Source: Sideroxydans sp.
GTDB taxonomy: Bacteria > Pseudomonadota > Gammaproteobacteria > Burkholderiales > Gallionellaceae
Assembly (NCBI GenBank): GCA_029850585.1
Contig: JARCRQ010000010.1
Span: forward strand, 1 to 33,793
DNA length: 33,793 bases
Direction of reading: 5' to 3'
Made by a program: the position numbers and the translations under genes. The notes beneath the pieces are model-generated. The model had not been told where the DNA came from and did not search any database. It worked only from the letters and a program-made list of their open reading frames with translations. Below, piece by piece: positions 15,626-24,874 of this stretch (positions are counted from its first letter, which is position 1; every line of letters begins with the position of its first letter).

Positions 15626-15829
15626 CTAGGGACAGGTTTCATTGATAGGGGTAAAGCGCAGCACGGTCTTGCCATCGACGACGAGGGTTGCATGGAATAC
15701 CTCACTAGGTCGCGCCCAAGTTGTGCCGTTTGCAGCGCGATAGATGATGAGGTTGACGGATGGGTCGGATTCTAATTTTGCTTCGCAAACGATCTGGTAG
15801 ATGCCGCCTTTATAGTGTTGATAATGCAT
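15626..15829 (-). CDS. DUF1653 family protein
   Basis: This is a 67-residue protein of the DUF1653 family. It shows the characteristic opening YQHYKGGIYQIVCEAKLESD, then LIIYRAANGTTWARPSEVF and a final FTPI segment. The function of the family is unknown. It is the first gene of a small - strand pair with the S4 protein. GAGGTGGC on the coding strand just upstream of the ATG provides a Shine-Dalgarno sequence. Confidence 0.82.
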   Translation of the reverse strand: MHYQHYKGGIYQIVCEAKLESDPSVNLIIYRAANGTTWARPSEVFHATLVVDGKTVLRFTPINETCP

Positions 15830-15902
15830 ATTGCCACCTCAGTTAAATTTATATCGAGCGTAAACAGCAAGTGCGAATTGAAATGAAAATTGCGGAGCAA
15901 AA

Positions 15903-15930
15903 GAAAAAGCCTCGCATCGCTGCAAGGCTT
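15903..15930 (-). terminator. Rho-independent terminator after tRNA-Asn
   Basis: On the - strand, AAGCCTTGCA pairs with TGCGAGGCTT across a short loop (one T-G wobble) and is followed by a run of five T's. It lies 9 nt past the CCA end of the tRNA, in the right orientation to end its transcript. Confidence 0.75.
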
Positions 15931-15938
15931 ATCTTATT

Positions 15939-16014
15939 TGGCTCCCCGACCTGGATTCGAACCAGGGACCTGCGGATTAACAGTCCGTCGCTCTACCGAC
16001 TGAGCTATCAGGGA
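15939..16014 (-). tRNA. tRNA-Asn (anticodon GTT)
   Basis: The reverse complement is a 76-nt tRNA with an encoded CCA end. The acceptor stem TCCCTGA/TCGGGGA has one wobble pair, the D arm contains AGCTCAGTCGGTAGAGC, the anticodon loop CTGTTAA gives GTT (asparagine), and the T arm contains GGTTCGAATCC. It has its own promoter and terminator and stands alone. Confidence 0.97.
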
Positions 16015-16028
16015 ATGAAGAGGTGCGC

Positions 16029-16057
16029 ACTATAGAGATAGCGCGCACTTTGGTCAA
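16029..16057 (-). promoter_or_regulatory. Promoter of tRNA-Asn
   Basis: On the - strand TTGACC (-35, 16052-16057) and TATAGT (-10, 16029-16034) are separated by exactly 17 nt. The sequence after the -10 is GC-rich (GCGCACC), as in stringently controlled stable RNA promoters. The tRNA 5' end is 14 nt downstream. Confidence 0.8.
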
Positions 16058-16288
16058 TAAAAATATGAGTTTTTTTATAAAATTTTATGCTGCGCAGGGT
16101 TGTGGTCGTTGAAAAGTTTTATCTAGTCCTTAAATTTTAAGCGTGAATACGGTGGGTAAGTTATGATTCGGAAATAATTTTTGTGCAGTAAATTGCCGCG
16201 CGAAAAATGTAGTAAGCCACGATTAAGTTGCGCGTGCGTGTCGTGAAATGATGAAGTTTTACACTTTGAATTGGTCGGAAGATACAAC

Positions 16289-19129
16289 ATGAATGCAAAA
16301 ATAATATTTGTCTTAACCGCTAAAGGGCGAGACGAAGTTGAACATAAAACTAGTTTACTGTTTGGTGACATGAAGCGTGCGCTGTCAATGGTGGATGGCA
16401 ATGCTAGCTTTGGTGATTTGAGCAAACGTGCCGCGCCGAGTTTGCGTAGCGTGTTATCTGAACTCATGCTAGAACTCAACACCACAGGCTTTATTGAAGA
16501 TAAAGCTAAGGTTGGTTTGGGGGCGAAAATTAAAGTGCCTACTGCCGCAGCGGGTGCGGCTAAGCAAAGTGCTGGCAGTGAGTTAGATTTCACTAGCATT
16601 ATTCGCGCGCCTTCAGCACAAGATATGGCGGCTGAGGCGGCAAAAATTCAGGCAGCGAAGCAAGCCGCTGATGCGCAAAAGACGCAAGAAGCGCAACGCC
16701 TGCAAATGCAAACGCAGCAAGCTGCGGCTGATGCCCAAGCGCGTGCTGAAACGGAGCAGCGTACTAAAGAGCATGAGGCGCGTGTCCAAGCGGTTGAACA
16801 AGCCAAGCGTGCTGAGGCTGAGCAAGTTGCACGGCGTGCCAAAGAACAAGAAGCTGATGCGGCTAAATTAAAAGCGGAGCAAGAGGCGCGTGAGCGTGCG
16901 GAGGCTGAACAGCGCGCTAAGCAAGCGGCTGAAGCCGCCCGCCTTCAGGCAGAGCAACAAGCCAAACAACAAGCCGAGCAAATCGCGCGTGCCAAGCAAG
17001 AAGCGGAGGCGGCAAAATTAAAAGCGGAGCAAGAATTAGCGCGAGTACGTCAAGAAGCCGAACAAGCAAAGCAACAAGCTGAGGCTGAGGCGCGTGCGCG
17101 TCAAGAAGCTGAGCTGCGTGCGCAACAGCAAGCGGTGGTGGCACGTCAAGCCGCCGAGCAAGCTGCGCAACACCGTTTAGAGCAAGAAGCCTTGGCAAAA
17201 CAACAAGCTGATGCCGCCCGTTTGAAGGCTGAGCAAGCGTTAGCGCAAGCACGCTTGGAAGCCGAACAAGCGCGTCAAAAAGCCGAGCAAGCTAAGCAAC
17301 AAGCTGAACTGGAGGCGCGTGCGCGCCAAGCCGCCGAGCAACAAGCCGAGCAAAATCGTGCCGCAGCAGTTGCACTGCAACAGCAGGAGCAAGCTGCCTT
17401 GCGTGAGTTGAACGAGCAGCAAGCGGCAAAAGCGCGTGAGGAAGAAGACAAGCGTGCCAAGCAACACGCGCTGTCAGCGATGAGTACTCAAGTTCGCCAT
17501 ACGCCTTTTGATACTGAGCCCCCTGCTGTGAAGTTGGCAGCGATTGATTTGTCTGGTTTTAATGCTAAGCCAGCAGCGCAAGAGCAAGCAGCAGTAAAGC
17601 ATGCGGCTGAGAGCGTCGCACGCGATAAACAAGCGGCGCGGGATGCCGAGTTGGCTGAGCAAAAACAACGTGAACAAGCTCAGGCTGAGAAGTTACAAGC
17701 ACAACAAGCAGAGGCGCAGCAACTCGCCGATAAAAAGAAAGCAGACGCTAAACAAGCGGAAGCAATGGAAGCTAAAAAACTGGCGGATAGTCAAGCCAAA
17801 GCCTGGGCTGAAGCGGAGCAGCGCGCGGTCACCAATGCGCGAGCTCAGGCAGAGGTGGTCGCCAATCCCTCTCCGAATACAGAACGACGCAATGCCCCGC
17901 GCGCCGTAGAAAAAGCGCGCGCCCCGCGTAAGCCTTTGCCGTGGGGTGGCATGAGTGTGGCTTTGTTGTTGGTGTTGGGACTGGCCGCTTGGTTGGTGCC
18001 GCAGTTCATGCCTATGCAAGCCTACGCGCCAAAAATTGAAGCACAGTTAAGCGCGCAATTGCAGCAGGCTGTGCATGTTGGTACGGTGTCGGCGCGCTTG
18101 TTGCCTAGCCCACGCTTGAGCTTGAACGAGGTGTATATCGGCGAGATGAAGCAGGTGAAGGCGCAAAAAGTGCAGCTTAATTTTGGTTTTTCCAGCCTGT
18201 TTGGTGAGGTTAAACGCATCGACAGTGTTGAGTTGCAGTCTGCCGAATTGAACGTATCGGGCGTGTTAGAAGTGGCTAATTGGTTTGAAAAATTAGCCAG
18301 CGATACACAATATCCGATTACTTTGATTAGCTTCGACCATGCCAAGTTGAGTGCGCCAGCGGTGCAATTTGAAGACCTAACGGGCGAGCTGAAATTTAGC
18401 GCAACGGGTAAATTTGCCGCCGCGAATGTGCGTGCTAATGCGGGTAAATATGCCTTGCAAGTGGCACAAGGTGCGGACAACAAATTGGATACTCGGTTGA
18501 ACGTGCATGGTAGTGCCTTGCCCTTATTACCGAACTGGGAATTTGCGGATTTAACGGCTAAGGGTGAGTTGAGTCGCAGTGGCTTTTTGGTGAATGATTT
18601 TGATGGGCGCATCGCGGGCGGTAGTGTGCAAGGCAGTGCCAAGTTAGACTGGAGCGCGGGCTGGAATATGCAAGGTACACTCACGGGTAAAACCATGACC
18701 TTGGCGAGTTTTAGTAAGCTGTTAGAAGGCGATATGGACGGCACCGCGCGCTTTAAGTTGCAAGCCAGTACGCTCGATAAGCTGGCCGATAGCGCGCAAT
18801 TAGAAGGCAGTTTTGTCGCCAAAAAAGGCGTGATTAGCGGAGCGGATATTGTTGAAACAGCACGGCTGCGCAGCAAAGAAAATTTGCCTGGTGGACGTAC
18901 CCATTTTGACGAGATGAGTGGCAACTTGAACTACGCTAACAACGCTTATCACTTCAAGCAAATCAAAATTAAATCGGGTGTGTTGAATGCAAACGGCTCG
19001 GCAGATATTAGCAATCGCCAACTGACGGGGCGAGTGGGTGCGAGTTTGTCGATACAGGAAGGCGTGGGGGCGGTGGAGTTGCAGCTCAGCGGCAATGTGG
19101 ACACGCCGAATTTGCGTGCGGGGCGTTAA
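16289..19129 (+). CDS. Membrane-anchored coiled-coil protein with AsmA-like C-terminal domain
   Basis: This is a 946-residue protein of unknown function. Residues 1-75 form a small helical domain (KIIFVLTAKGRDEVEHK, FGDMKRALSMVDGNASFGDL) that looks like a winged-helix module; I do not recognise it firmly. Residues ~110-500 are extremely rich in Lys, Glu, Gln, Ala and Arg with heptad-like repeats, predicting a very long coiled coil of the TolA type. A single membrane helix lies at ~555-575. The C-terminal ~370 residues resemble AsmA family proteins (YAPKIEAQLSAQLQQAVHVG, later SGNLNYANNAYHF and a C-terminal GNVDTPNLR). The cytoplasmic part would therefore be the coiled coil and the periplasmic part the AsmA domain. 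The ATG at 16289 has GGAAG 7 nt upstream. Confidence 0.85.
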   Translation: MNAKIIFVLTAKGRDEVEHKTSLLFGDMKRALSMVDGNASFGDLSKRAAPSLRSVLSELMLELNTTGFIEDKAKVGLGAKIKVPTAAAGAAKQSAGSELDFTSIIRAPSAQDMAAEAAKIQAAKQAADAQKTQEAQRLQMQTQQAAADAQARAETEQRTKEHEARVQAVEQAKRAEAEQVARRAKEQEADAAKLKAEQEARERAEAEQRAKQAAEAARLQAEQQAKQQAEQIARAKQEAEAAKLKAEQELARVRQEAEQAKQQAEAEARARQEAELRAQQQAVVARQAAEQAAQHRLEQEALAKQQADAARLKAEQALAQARLEAEQARQKAEQAKQQAELEARARQAAEQQAEQNRAAAVALQQQEQAALRELNEQQAAKAREEEDKRAKQHALSAMSTQVRHTPFDTEPPAVKLAAIDLSGFNAKPAAQEQAAVKHAAESVARDKQAARDAELAEQKQREQAQAEKLQAQQAEAQQLADKKKADAKQAEAMEAKKLADSQAKAWAEAEQRAVTNARAQAEVVANPSPNTERRNAPRAVEKARAPRKPLPWGGMSVALLLVLGLAAWLVPQFMPMQAYAPKIEAQLSAQLQQAVHVGTVSARLLPSPRLSLNEVYIGEMKQVKAQKVQLNFGFSSLFGEVKRIDSVELQSAELNVSGVLEVANWFEKLASDTQYPITLISFDHAKLSAPAVQFEDLTGELKFSATGKFAAANVRANAGKYALQVAQGADNKLDTRLNVHGSALPLLPNWEFADLTAKGELSRSGFLVNDFDGRIAGGSVQGSAKLDWSAGWNMQGTLTGKTMTLASFSKLLEGDMDGTARFKLQASTLDKLADSAQLEGSFVAKKGVISGADIVETARLRSKENLPGGRTHFDEMSGNLNYANNAYHFKQIKIKSGVLNANGSADISNRQLTGRVGASLSIQEGVGAVELQLSGNVDTPNLRAGR

Positions 19130-19186
19130 ATGCTAGGTACGCCTCGAATGATTGAGCGCGTTGTGTAGCGTTAAACACCAGACGTG

Positions 19187-19222
19187 AAAAAGCGGCATCG
19201 AATTTATTCGATGCCGCTTTTT
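19187..19222. terminator. Bidirectional rho-independent terminator
   Basis: A perfect 16-bp inverted repeat (AAAAAGCGGCATCGAA / TTCGATGCCGCTTTTT) with a 4-nt loop is flanked by A's on one side and T's on the other. It sits between the converging AsmA-like gene and the aminotransferase gene and can serve both. Confidence 0.92.
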
Positions 19223-19236
19223 TATGACCTTGCCAA

Positions 19237-20430
19237 CTAAGCCAAGGCTTTGCTCATGCGTTCTAACGCGCCACTTAAATTGTCCATCGAGGTGGCGAAG
19301 GATAAGCGTATATACCCTTCCGAGCCGAACGCCGAACCTGGCACGACCGCCACCCCCGCTTCGATAAGCAAGTATTCGGACAGTGCGATGTCGGTCGCAT
19401 GAACAAGCGTGCCACGTTGATGCAGCCGCGCAATCGCGCCACGCATATCGGGGAAGGCGTAGAACGCACCGCCCGCCATCAAGCATTGCACGCCGTCGAT
19501 TTTATTCAGTGCGTTGACCACAAACACATGGCGTTCGCGGAACGCTTTAATCATCGGTGCGAGGCAATTTTGATCGCCGTTCAGCGCGGCTTCAGCGGCA
19601 ACTTGTGAAATGGAGGTTGGATTCGAGGTGCTTTGCGATTGCACGTTTTCCATCGCGGTGATGATGTGTTCCGCACCCGCCGCATAACCGATGCGCCAGC
19701 CTGTCATCGCATACGCTTTGGACACGCCGTTCAGCACCATGGTGCGCGCGTACAGGTCAGGGCAAGCATCGAGAATGTTGACGAACTTGCCATCCACCAA
19801 CGCGATGTGTTCGTACATATCATCGGTGGCAATCAAAATGTTGGGATGTTTACGCAACACTGCGCCTAAGGCTTGCAAGTCTTGCAAGGTATAAACCGCA
19901 CCTGACGGATTGCTCGGACTATTGATGACCACCATTTTAGTGCGTGGCGTAATGGCAGCAGTGAGTTGCGCAGGCGTGAGCTTGAAGCCTTGCGCAATGT
20001 CAGCTTGTACGATGACAGGCTTGCCCTCGGCGATGATAACGATGTCGGGATACGACACCCAATACGGCGCGGTGATGATGACTTCGTCGCCCGGATTGAT
20101 GACCGCCAAAGCGAGATTAAAGAAACTTTGCTTGCCGCCACATGACACCAAGATTTGTTTCGCGGTGTAGTCCAAACCATTATCGCGCTTGAGCTTGGCG
20201 ATGACGGCTTGCTTTAATGACGGCGTGCCGCCCACGGCGGTGTACTTAGTAAATCCCTTGTTGATTGCGGCAATCGCGGCATCTTTGATGTGCTGCGGCG
20301 TATCAAAATCAGGCTCGCCTGTGCCCAGTCCAATAATGTCTTTGCCTTCTGCTTTAAGTTTTGCCGCACGCGCAGCAACAGCAAGAGTAGGGGACGGTTT
20401 AATGGCTAGTACGCGTTTGGACAGTTCCAA
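19237..20430 (-). CDS. aspC: Aspartate aminotransferase (class I PLP-dependent, subgroup Ib)
   Basis: This is a 397-residue PLP-dependent aminotransferase that interconverts aspartate/2-oxoglutarate and oxaloacetate/glutamate. It has the Ib-type N-terminus (ELSKRVLAIKPSPTLAV), GTGEPDFDTP, PYWVSYPD, the NSPSNPSGAVY segment, PLP lysine K238 in NGVSKAYAMTGWRIGY, and a C-terminal GYIRLSFA containing the substrate-binding Arg. The start codon is TTG at 20430: no ATG is available and AAGGA lies 7 nt upstream. It is transcribed divergently from uvrB, and its promoter lies in the uvrB start region. Some family members act on other amino acids or prephenate, so the substrate is assigned by family. Confidence 0.92.
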   Translation of the reverse strand: MELSKRVLAIKPSPTLAVAARAAKLKAEGKDIIGLGTGEPDFDTPQHIKDAAIAAINKGFTKYTAVGGTPSLKQAVIAKLKRDNGLDYTAKQILVSCGGKQSFFNLALAVINPGDEVIITAPYWVSYPDIVIIAEGKPVIVQADIAQGFKLTPAQLTAAITPRTKMVVINSPSNPSGAVYTLQDLQALGAVLRKHPNILIATDDMYEHIALVDGKFVNILDACPDLYARTMVLNGVSKAYAMTGWRIGYAAGAEHIITAMENVQSQSTSNPTSISQVAAEAALNGDQNCLAPMIKAFRERHVFVVNALNKIDGVQCLMAGGAFYAFPDMRGAIARLHQRGTLVHATDIALSEYLLIEAGVAVVPGSAFGSEGYIRLSFATSMDNLSGALERMSKALA

Positions 20431-20488
20431 GATGGCTTCCTTCAGGTCGGTTAATCGGGGCGTGCGTGTTAAAATTCACGGCTAAAAT

Positions 20489-22528
20489 TTGCCGCGAATT
20501 ATACCCGTGATTAAAACCTTCCCCAATAGCCCTTACCGCTTGCATCAACCTTTTGAACCTGCGGGCGACCAGCCCACGGCGATTGCACAATTGGTCGAGG
20601 GCATCAACGACGGTTTGTCGTTTCAAACTTTGTTGGGCGTGACGGGTTCGGGCAAGACTTACACCATGGCGAATGTCATCGCGCGCGTGGGTCGTCCAGC
20701 GATGGTGATGGCGCCGAATAAAACTTTAGCCGCGCAGTTGTATGCTGAGATGCGCGAATTCTTCCCTGACAATGCGGTCGAGTATTTCGTCTCCTACTAC
20801 GACTATTACCAGCCCGAAGCCTATGTGCCATCGCGCGATGTGTTTATCGAAAAAGATTCCAGCATCAACGAGCAAATCGAGCAAATGCGCTTGTCGGCGA
20901 CCAAGGCAATGTTGGAGCGCGAAGATTGCATCATCGTCGCCACCGTTTCGGCGATTTACGGTATCGGTGACCCCGTCGATTATCACGGCATGATTTTGCA
21001 TTTGCGCCAAAACGAAAAAATGCACCAGCGCGATGTCATCAAACGCTTAATCGACATGCAGTACGAGCGCAACGATGTAGATTTTTCGCGCGGAAAATTT
21101 CGCGTGCGTGGCGATGTCATTGACGTGTTTCCAGCGGAAAGCAACGAGCTGGCGGTGCGCATCACGCTATTCGACGACGAGGTTGAAACTATCTCGCTGT
21201 TCGACCCGCTCACGGGACATCTGCTGCAAAAAGTGCCGCGCTATACCGTCTATCCCTCCAGCCATTACGTCACGCCGCGCAGCACGGTTTTAGCGGCGAT
21301 TGAAACCATTAAAGTTGAACTCGCCGAACGCATCGCATTTTATCAGCGCGAAAATAAATTGGTCGAAGCGCAGCGTATCGAACAGCGCACCCGACACGAT
21401 TTGGAAATGCTCAATGAGATTGGTTTTACCAAAGGCATTGAAAATTATTCGCGGCATTTGTCGGGTCGTCCTGCGGGTGCGCCGCCGCCAACTTTGTTGG
21501 ATTATTTGCCGCCTGACGCGCTGTTATTTTTGGACGAAAGCCATGTGATGATTCCGCAAGTTGGCGGCATGTACAAAGGCGATCGGGCGCGTAAAGAAAA
21601 CTTGGTCAACTACGGATTTCGCTTGCCCTCGGCGATGGACAATCGCCCGCTGCGTTTCGATGAATTTGAAAAAATGATGCGCCAAAGTGTGTTCGTGTCT
21701 GCCACGCCCGCTGTGTACGAAGCTGAACACGCGGGGCAAGTGGTCGAGCAAGTGGTGCGTCCGACTGGCTTGGTCGATCCGATTATCGAGGTGCGTCCCG
21801 CCATCAATCAGGTGGACGATTTGATGTCCGAAATTACGCTGCGCATCAAGGCGGGCGAGCGCGTGCTGGTGACGACTTTGACCAAACGTATGTCGGAAGA
21901 TTTGACCGATTATTTGTCCGAGCACGGCATCAAAGTGCGTTACTTGCATTCCGACATCGAGACCGTCGAGCGCGTCGAAATCATCCGTGATTTGCGCTTA
22001 GGCATGTTTGATGTGCTCATCGGCATTAACTTATTGCGTGAAGGTTTGGACATTCCCGAAGTCTCACTGGTAGCGATTTTGGATGCCGATAAAGAAGGCT
22101 TTTTGCGCTCCGAACGCTCCCTGATTCAAACCATCGGTCGCGCTGCGCGTCATTTGAACGGCAAGGCGATTTTATATGGCGACAAAATCACTAACTCGAT
22201 GAAGCGCGCGATTGATGAGACCGACCGCCGCCGCAGCAAGCAAGTCGCGCACAATTTGGCGCACGGCATTACCCCTGTTGGGGTGCAAAAACGCATCAAA
22301 GATATTATTGATGGCGTGTATCAAATCGACGATGAACGTTCGCAGCTGAAAGCCGCGCAGACGCAAGCTAAATATCTAGCGATGAGTGCTAAAGACATTT
22401 CCAAAGAAGTCACGCGCTTAGAAAAAGAGATGCTGAAAGCCGCAAAAAACTTAGAGTTTGAGAAAGCCACCGAGCTGCGCGACCAGCTTAAAAAATTACG
22501 CGAAAGCGTGTTGCTGTCGCCGTTGTAA
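20489..22528 (+). CDS. uvrB: Excinuclease ABC subunit B
   Basis: This is the damage-verification helicase of nucleotide excision repair, partner of UvrA and UvrC. It has up to 679 residues. Walker A is GVTGSGKT (50-57 counted from 20489), followed by the beta-hairpin region [26 protein letters not shown], the DESHV box, [41 protein letters not shown] and a C-terminal UvrC-binding UVR motif ([18 protein letters not shown]). No ATG precedes Walker A. The start must be TTG at 20489 or GTG at 20507; the latter gives a shorter N-terminus nearer to E. coli UvrB. Neither has a clear Shine-Dalgarno sequence. No LexA-type operator (CTG-N10-CAG) is seen upstream. Confidence 0.96.
   Translation: MPRIIPVIKTFPNSPYRLHQPFEPAGDQPTAIAQLVEGINDGLSFQTLLGVTGSGKTYTMANVIARVGRPAMVMAPNKTLAAQLYAEMREFFPDNAVEYFVSYYDYYQPEAYVPSRDVFIEKDSSINEQIEQMRLSATKAMLEREDCIIVATVSAIYGIGDPVDYHGMILHLRQNEKMHQRDVIKRLIDMQYERNDVDFSRGKFRVRGDVIDVFPAESNELAVRITLFDDEVETISLFDPLTGHLLQKVPRYTVYPSSHYVTPRSTVLAAIETIKVELAERIAFYQRENKLVEAQRIEQRTRHDLEMLNEIGFTKGIENYSRHLSGRPAGAPPPTLLDYLPPDALLFLDESHVMIPQVGGMYKGDRARKENLVNYGFRLPSAMDNRPLRFDEFEKMMRQSVFVSATPAVYEAEHAGQVVEQVVRPTGLVDPIIEVRPAINQVDDLMSEITLRIKAGERVLVTTLTKRMSEDLTDYLSEHGIKVRYLHSDIETVERVEIIRDLRLGMFDVLIGINLLREGLDIPEVSLVAILDADKEGFLRSERSLIQTIGRAARHLNGKAILYGDKITNSMKRAIDETDRRRSKQVAHNLAHGITPVGVQKRIKDIIDGVYQIDDERSQLKAAQTQAKYLAMSAKDISKEVTRLEKEMLKAAKNLEFEKATELRDQLKKLRESVLLSPL
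20498..20526 (-). promoter_or_regulatory. Predicted promoter of aspC
   Basis: On the - strand a perfect -10 TATAAT (20498-20503) is preceded at exactly 17 nt by TTGGGG (20521-20526), matching three of six -35 positions. It places the transcript start about 60 nt before the aspC TTG. It overlaps the first codons of uvrB on the other strand. Confidence 0.6.
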
Positions 22529-22540
22529 AAAGGAAACGAG

Positions 22541-23095
22541 ATGAACTTAACTGAAACAAAAATCTCCAGCGCGCTGGTGTATGAAGGCGATTTTATTCAA
22601 GTGCATAAAGACACGGTGTGCTTGCCTGACGGCGCGAGTGCCACGCGCGAATATATAAAACATCCAGGTGCAGTGGCGATTTTGGCGTTATTGGATAACG
22701 GAAAATTGGTGATGGAACGGCAATATCGTTATCCGCCGCAGCGCGAATTTATCGAGTTACCTGCGGGCAAAATTGATCATGGCGAAGACATTTTGGTGAC
22801 CGCGCAGCGTGAGCTGTTAGAAGAAACGGGTTATGTCGCCAACGAATGGACACACCTCGCCACGGCGTGGCCGTGTATCGGTTATGCCGATGAACGCATG
22901 GAGTATTTTTTCGCTACGGGACTCACACTTAAAGAGCGCAAATTAGACCAAGGCGAGTTTTTAGAAGTGTTCGAGTTGTCGTTAAGCGACGCGCTGGACT
23001 GGGTGCGCTTAGGCAAAATCAACGAAAGCAAAACCATCGTCGGTTTGTTTTGGTTAGAGAAGTATTTGAGTGGCTGGAAAGAGATGGGTAAGTAA
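22541..23095 (+). CDS. nudF: NUDIX hydrolase, ADP-ribose pyrophosphatase type
   Basis: This is a 184-residue NUDIX enzyme resembling ADP-ribose pyrophosphatase, which splits ADP-ribose and related nucleoside diphosphate sugars. The Nudix box GKIDHGEDILVTAQRELLEETGY fits G-x5-E-x7-REUxEExGU exactly and is preceded by YRYPPQREFIELPAG, typical of the ADP-ribose group. A conserved YADERMEYFFATGL segment follows. It begins 12 nt after uvrB with AAGGAAACGAG as ribosome binding site, so it is probably read through from uvrB. The gene symbol is by family resemblance. Confidence 0.85.
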   Translation: MNLTETKISSALVYEGDFIQVHKDTVCLPDGASATREYIKHPGAVAILALLDNGKLVMERQYRYPPQREFIELPAGKIDHGEDILVTAQRELLEETGYVANEWTHLATAWPCIGYADERMEYFFATGLTLKERKLDQGEFLEVFELSLSDALDWVRLGKINESKTIVGLFWLEKYLSGWKEMGK

Positions 23096-23108
23096 AAGTT
23101 CTCGACAA

Positions 23109-23136
23109 AAAAAGCCAGACCGAAGTCTGGCTTTTT
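23109..23136. terminator. Bidirectional rho-independent terminator (nudF / rho)
   Basis: A perfect 12-bp inverted repeat AAAAAGCCAGAC / GTCTGGCTTTTT with a CGAA tetraloop separates the converging NUDIX and rho genes. Each strand ends with a T-run. Confidence 0.92.
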
Positions 23137-23153
23137 GCATCGCAACTTAAAAC

Positions 23154-24410
23154 CTAACGGCGCATCGAATCGAAAAATTCATTGTTGTTTTTAGTCGCTT
23201 TGACTTTGTCCAGCAAGAATTCCATCGCTTCCAATTCATCCATCGGATAGAGCAATTTGCGCAGCAGCCAGATGCGTTGCAGCACGTCGGGTTTAATCAG
23301 CAATTCTTCCTTACGCGTGCCGGAACGATTCACGTTAATCGCGGGGTAAATGCGCTTCTCCGCCATGCGACGGTCGAGGTGAATTTCCATGTTGCCCGTG
23401 CCTTTGAATTCCTCGTAAATCACGTCATCCATACGCGAACCGGTATCGACCAAAGCGGTCGCGATAATGGTTAGCGAGCCGCCTTCTTCGATGTTGCGTG
23501 CCGCACCGAAAAAACGTTTAGGACGATGCAGCGCGTTGGCATCCACACCGCCCGTCAACACTTTGCCTGACGAAGGAATCACGGTGTTGTAAGCGCGCGC
23601 CAAACGGGTAATTGAGTCGAGCAAAATAATCACATCTTTTTTGTGTTCGACTAAACGCTTGGCTTTTTCCAACACCATTTCGGCAACTTGCACATGGCGC
23701 GTAGCAGGTTCATCAAAGGTCGAGGCGACTACTTCGCCGCGCACGGTGCGACTCATTTCCGTCACTTCTTCAGGACGTTCATCAATCAGTAATACGATTA
23801 ACGTCGCATCAGGATTGTTGGTCGAAATCGAATGTGCGATGTGTTGCAACATCACTGTTTTACCTGATTTAGGTGAGGCAACCAGCAAGCCGCGTTGACC
23901 TTTGCCTATCGGTGCAACGATGTCGATAATTCGCCCCGTGACATTTTCTTCGGCGCGGATGTCACGTTCCAATTTCAATGGCACAGTCGGGAATAACGGT
24001 GTTAAATTTTCAAACAGAATTTTATTCTTAGTGTTCTCAGGCGCATCGCCGTTGACCTTATCTACTTTGACTAACGCCACATAACGCTCGCCATCTTTGG
24101 GCGTGCGAATCTCGCCCTCGATTGAATCACCCGTATGTAAATTGAAGCGGCGAATTTGACTAGGGCTGACATAAATGTCGTCAGGGCCTGCCAAATAAGA
24201 GGTGTCGGGAGAGCGTAAAAAACCAAAGCCGTCGGGCAAAATTTCTAAGGTGCCATCGCCAAAAATCGCCTCGCCTTTTTTCGCTTCGCTCTTGAGCAAG
24301 GCAAACATCAAATCTTGCTTGCGCATACGGTTGGCATTTTCGATTTGATTGGCAGCCGCCATTTCAACCAGTTCGGTAACGTGTTTGGATTTGATGTCAG
24401 ATAAGTGCAT
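23154..24410 (-). CDS. rho: Transcription termination factor Rho
   Basis: This is a 418-residue hexameric RNA-dependent ATPase helicase, the same size as E. coli Rho (419). It begins [18 protein letters not shown]. The cold-shock-like RNA-binding domain has [14 protein letters not shown], Walker A is ASPKSGKT, the Q-loop region has [22 protein letters not shown], and the C-terminal part carries [26 protein letters not shown]. It lies downstream of trxA on the same strand, as in many proteobacteria, after a 137-nt leader that is unusually C-rich on the coding strand. Confidence 0.98.
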   Translation of the reverse strand: MHLSDIKSKHVTELVEMAAANQIENANRMRKQDLMFALLKSEAKKGEAIFGDGTLEILPDGFGFLRSPDTSYLAGPDDIYVSPSQIRRFNLHTGDSIEGEIRTPKDGERYVALVKVDKVNGDAPENTKNKILFENLTPLFPTVPLKLERDIRAEENVTGRIIDIVAPIGKGQRGLLVASPKSGKTVMLQHIAHSISTNNPDATLIVLLIDERPEEVTEMSRTVRGEVVASTFDEPATRHVQVAEMVLEKAKRLVEHKKDVIILLDSITRLARAYNTVIPSSGKVLTGGVDANALHRPKRFFGAARNIEEGGSLTIIATALVDTGSRMDDVIYEEFKGTGNMEIHLDRRMAEKRIYPAINVNRSGTRKEELLIKPDVLQRIWLLRKLLYPMDELEAMEFLLDKVKATKNNNEFFDSMRR

Positions 24411-24547
24411 AAGCTAAGCGCGAGAAGTAGAAAGGGAGTGATTCAGAGGTGGGGCTGAGGGAGGTTAACTCCCGCAAGGCTGAACGCGGTGTGGTGATAT
24501 TGAATTCACAAGGAACGCGGCGGAGGGCAGTGCGGGAGGATTAAAAA
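24411..24547 (-). promoter_or_regulatory. rhoL region: C-rich rho leader, candidate Rho-utilisation (rut) region
   Basis: The 137 nt between trxA and rho, read on the - strand, are strongly C-over-G biased and pyrimidine-rich in the part next to rho (roughly 24416-24466, about half C and only a few G). Such regions load Rho, and E. coli rho is known to be autoregulated by Rho-dependent termination in its leader. No intrinsic terminator hairpin with a T-run is present here. The regulatory role is inferred. Confidence 0.5.
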
Positions 24548-24874
24548 TTAAATGTGGCTGTCGATGAAGGCAGTCAGTTGCGATTTGGATAATGCGCCCA
24601 CTTTAGTGGCTTTGATATTACCGTTTTTGAACAACATCAAAGTGGGAATGCCACGGATGCCGTACTTAGCAGGGGTTTGTTGATTTTCATCAACGTTAAC
24701 TTTAGCCACGCTCAAACGACCTGCATATTCTTTAGAAATTTCTTCCAAGATTGGCGCAATCATGCGGCACGGACCACACCATTCCGCCCAGTAATCCACC
24801 AACACTGGCAACGGGGCTTGCAACACCGACGCATCAAAAGTTGCATCAGTAACGTAATGAATATGTTCGCTCAT
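24548..24874 (-). CDS. trxA: Thioredoxin 1
   Basis: This is a 108-residue cytoplasmic disulfide reductase. The active site WCGPC is at residues 32-36. The buried Asp (D27), the cis-Pro loop [14 protein letters not shown] and the family-typical length are all present. It lies upstream of rho on the same strand with a 137-nt gap. Confidence 0.98.
   Translation of the reverse strand: MSEHIHYVTDATFDASVLQAPLPVLVDYWAEWCGPCRMIAPILEEISKEYAGRLSVAKVNVDENQQTPAKYGIRGIPTLMLFKNGNIKATKVGALSKSQLTAFIDSHI

Noticed and set aside
15939-16014. tRNA-Asn as an integration (att) site of a mobile element
   Set aside because: No integrase and no repeated tRNA 3' end were seen on either side.
16613-17467. DNA-level tandem repeat array in the coiled-coil gene
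   Set aside because: The repetition is of similar codons for Lys/Gln/Glu/Ala heptads, with no constant exact repeat unit; it is a protein-composition effect.
18022-18924. 300-codon antisense open frame opposite the AsmA-like gene
   Set aside because: It lies wholly opposite a well-supported gene, has low-complexity Ser/Leu/Ala content and no recognisable domain; it is a by-product of the sense codon usage.
20431-20510. LexA (SOS) operator for uvrB
   Set aside because: No CTG-N10-CAG palindrome is present in the intergenic region.
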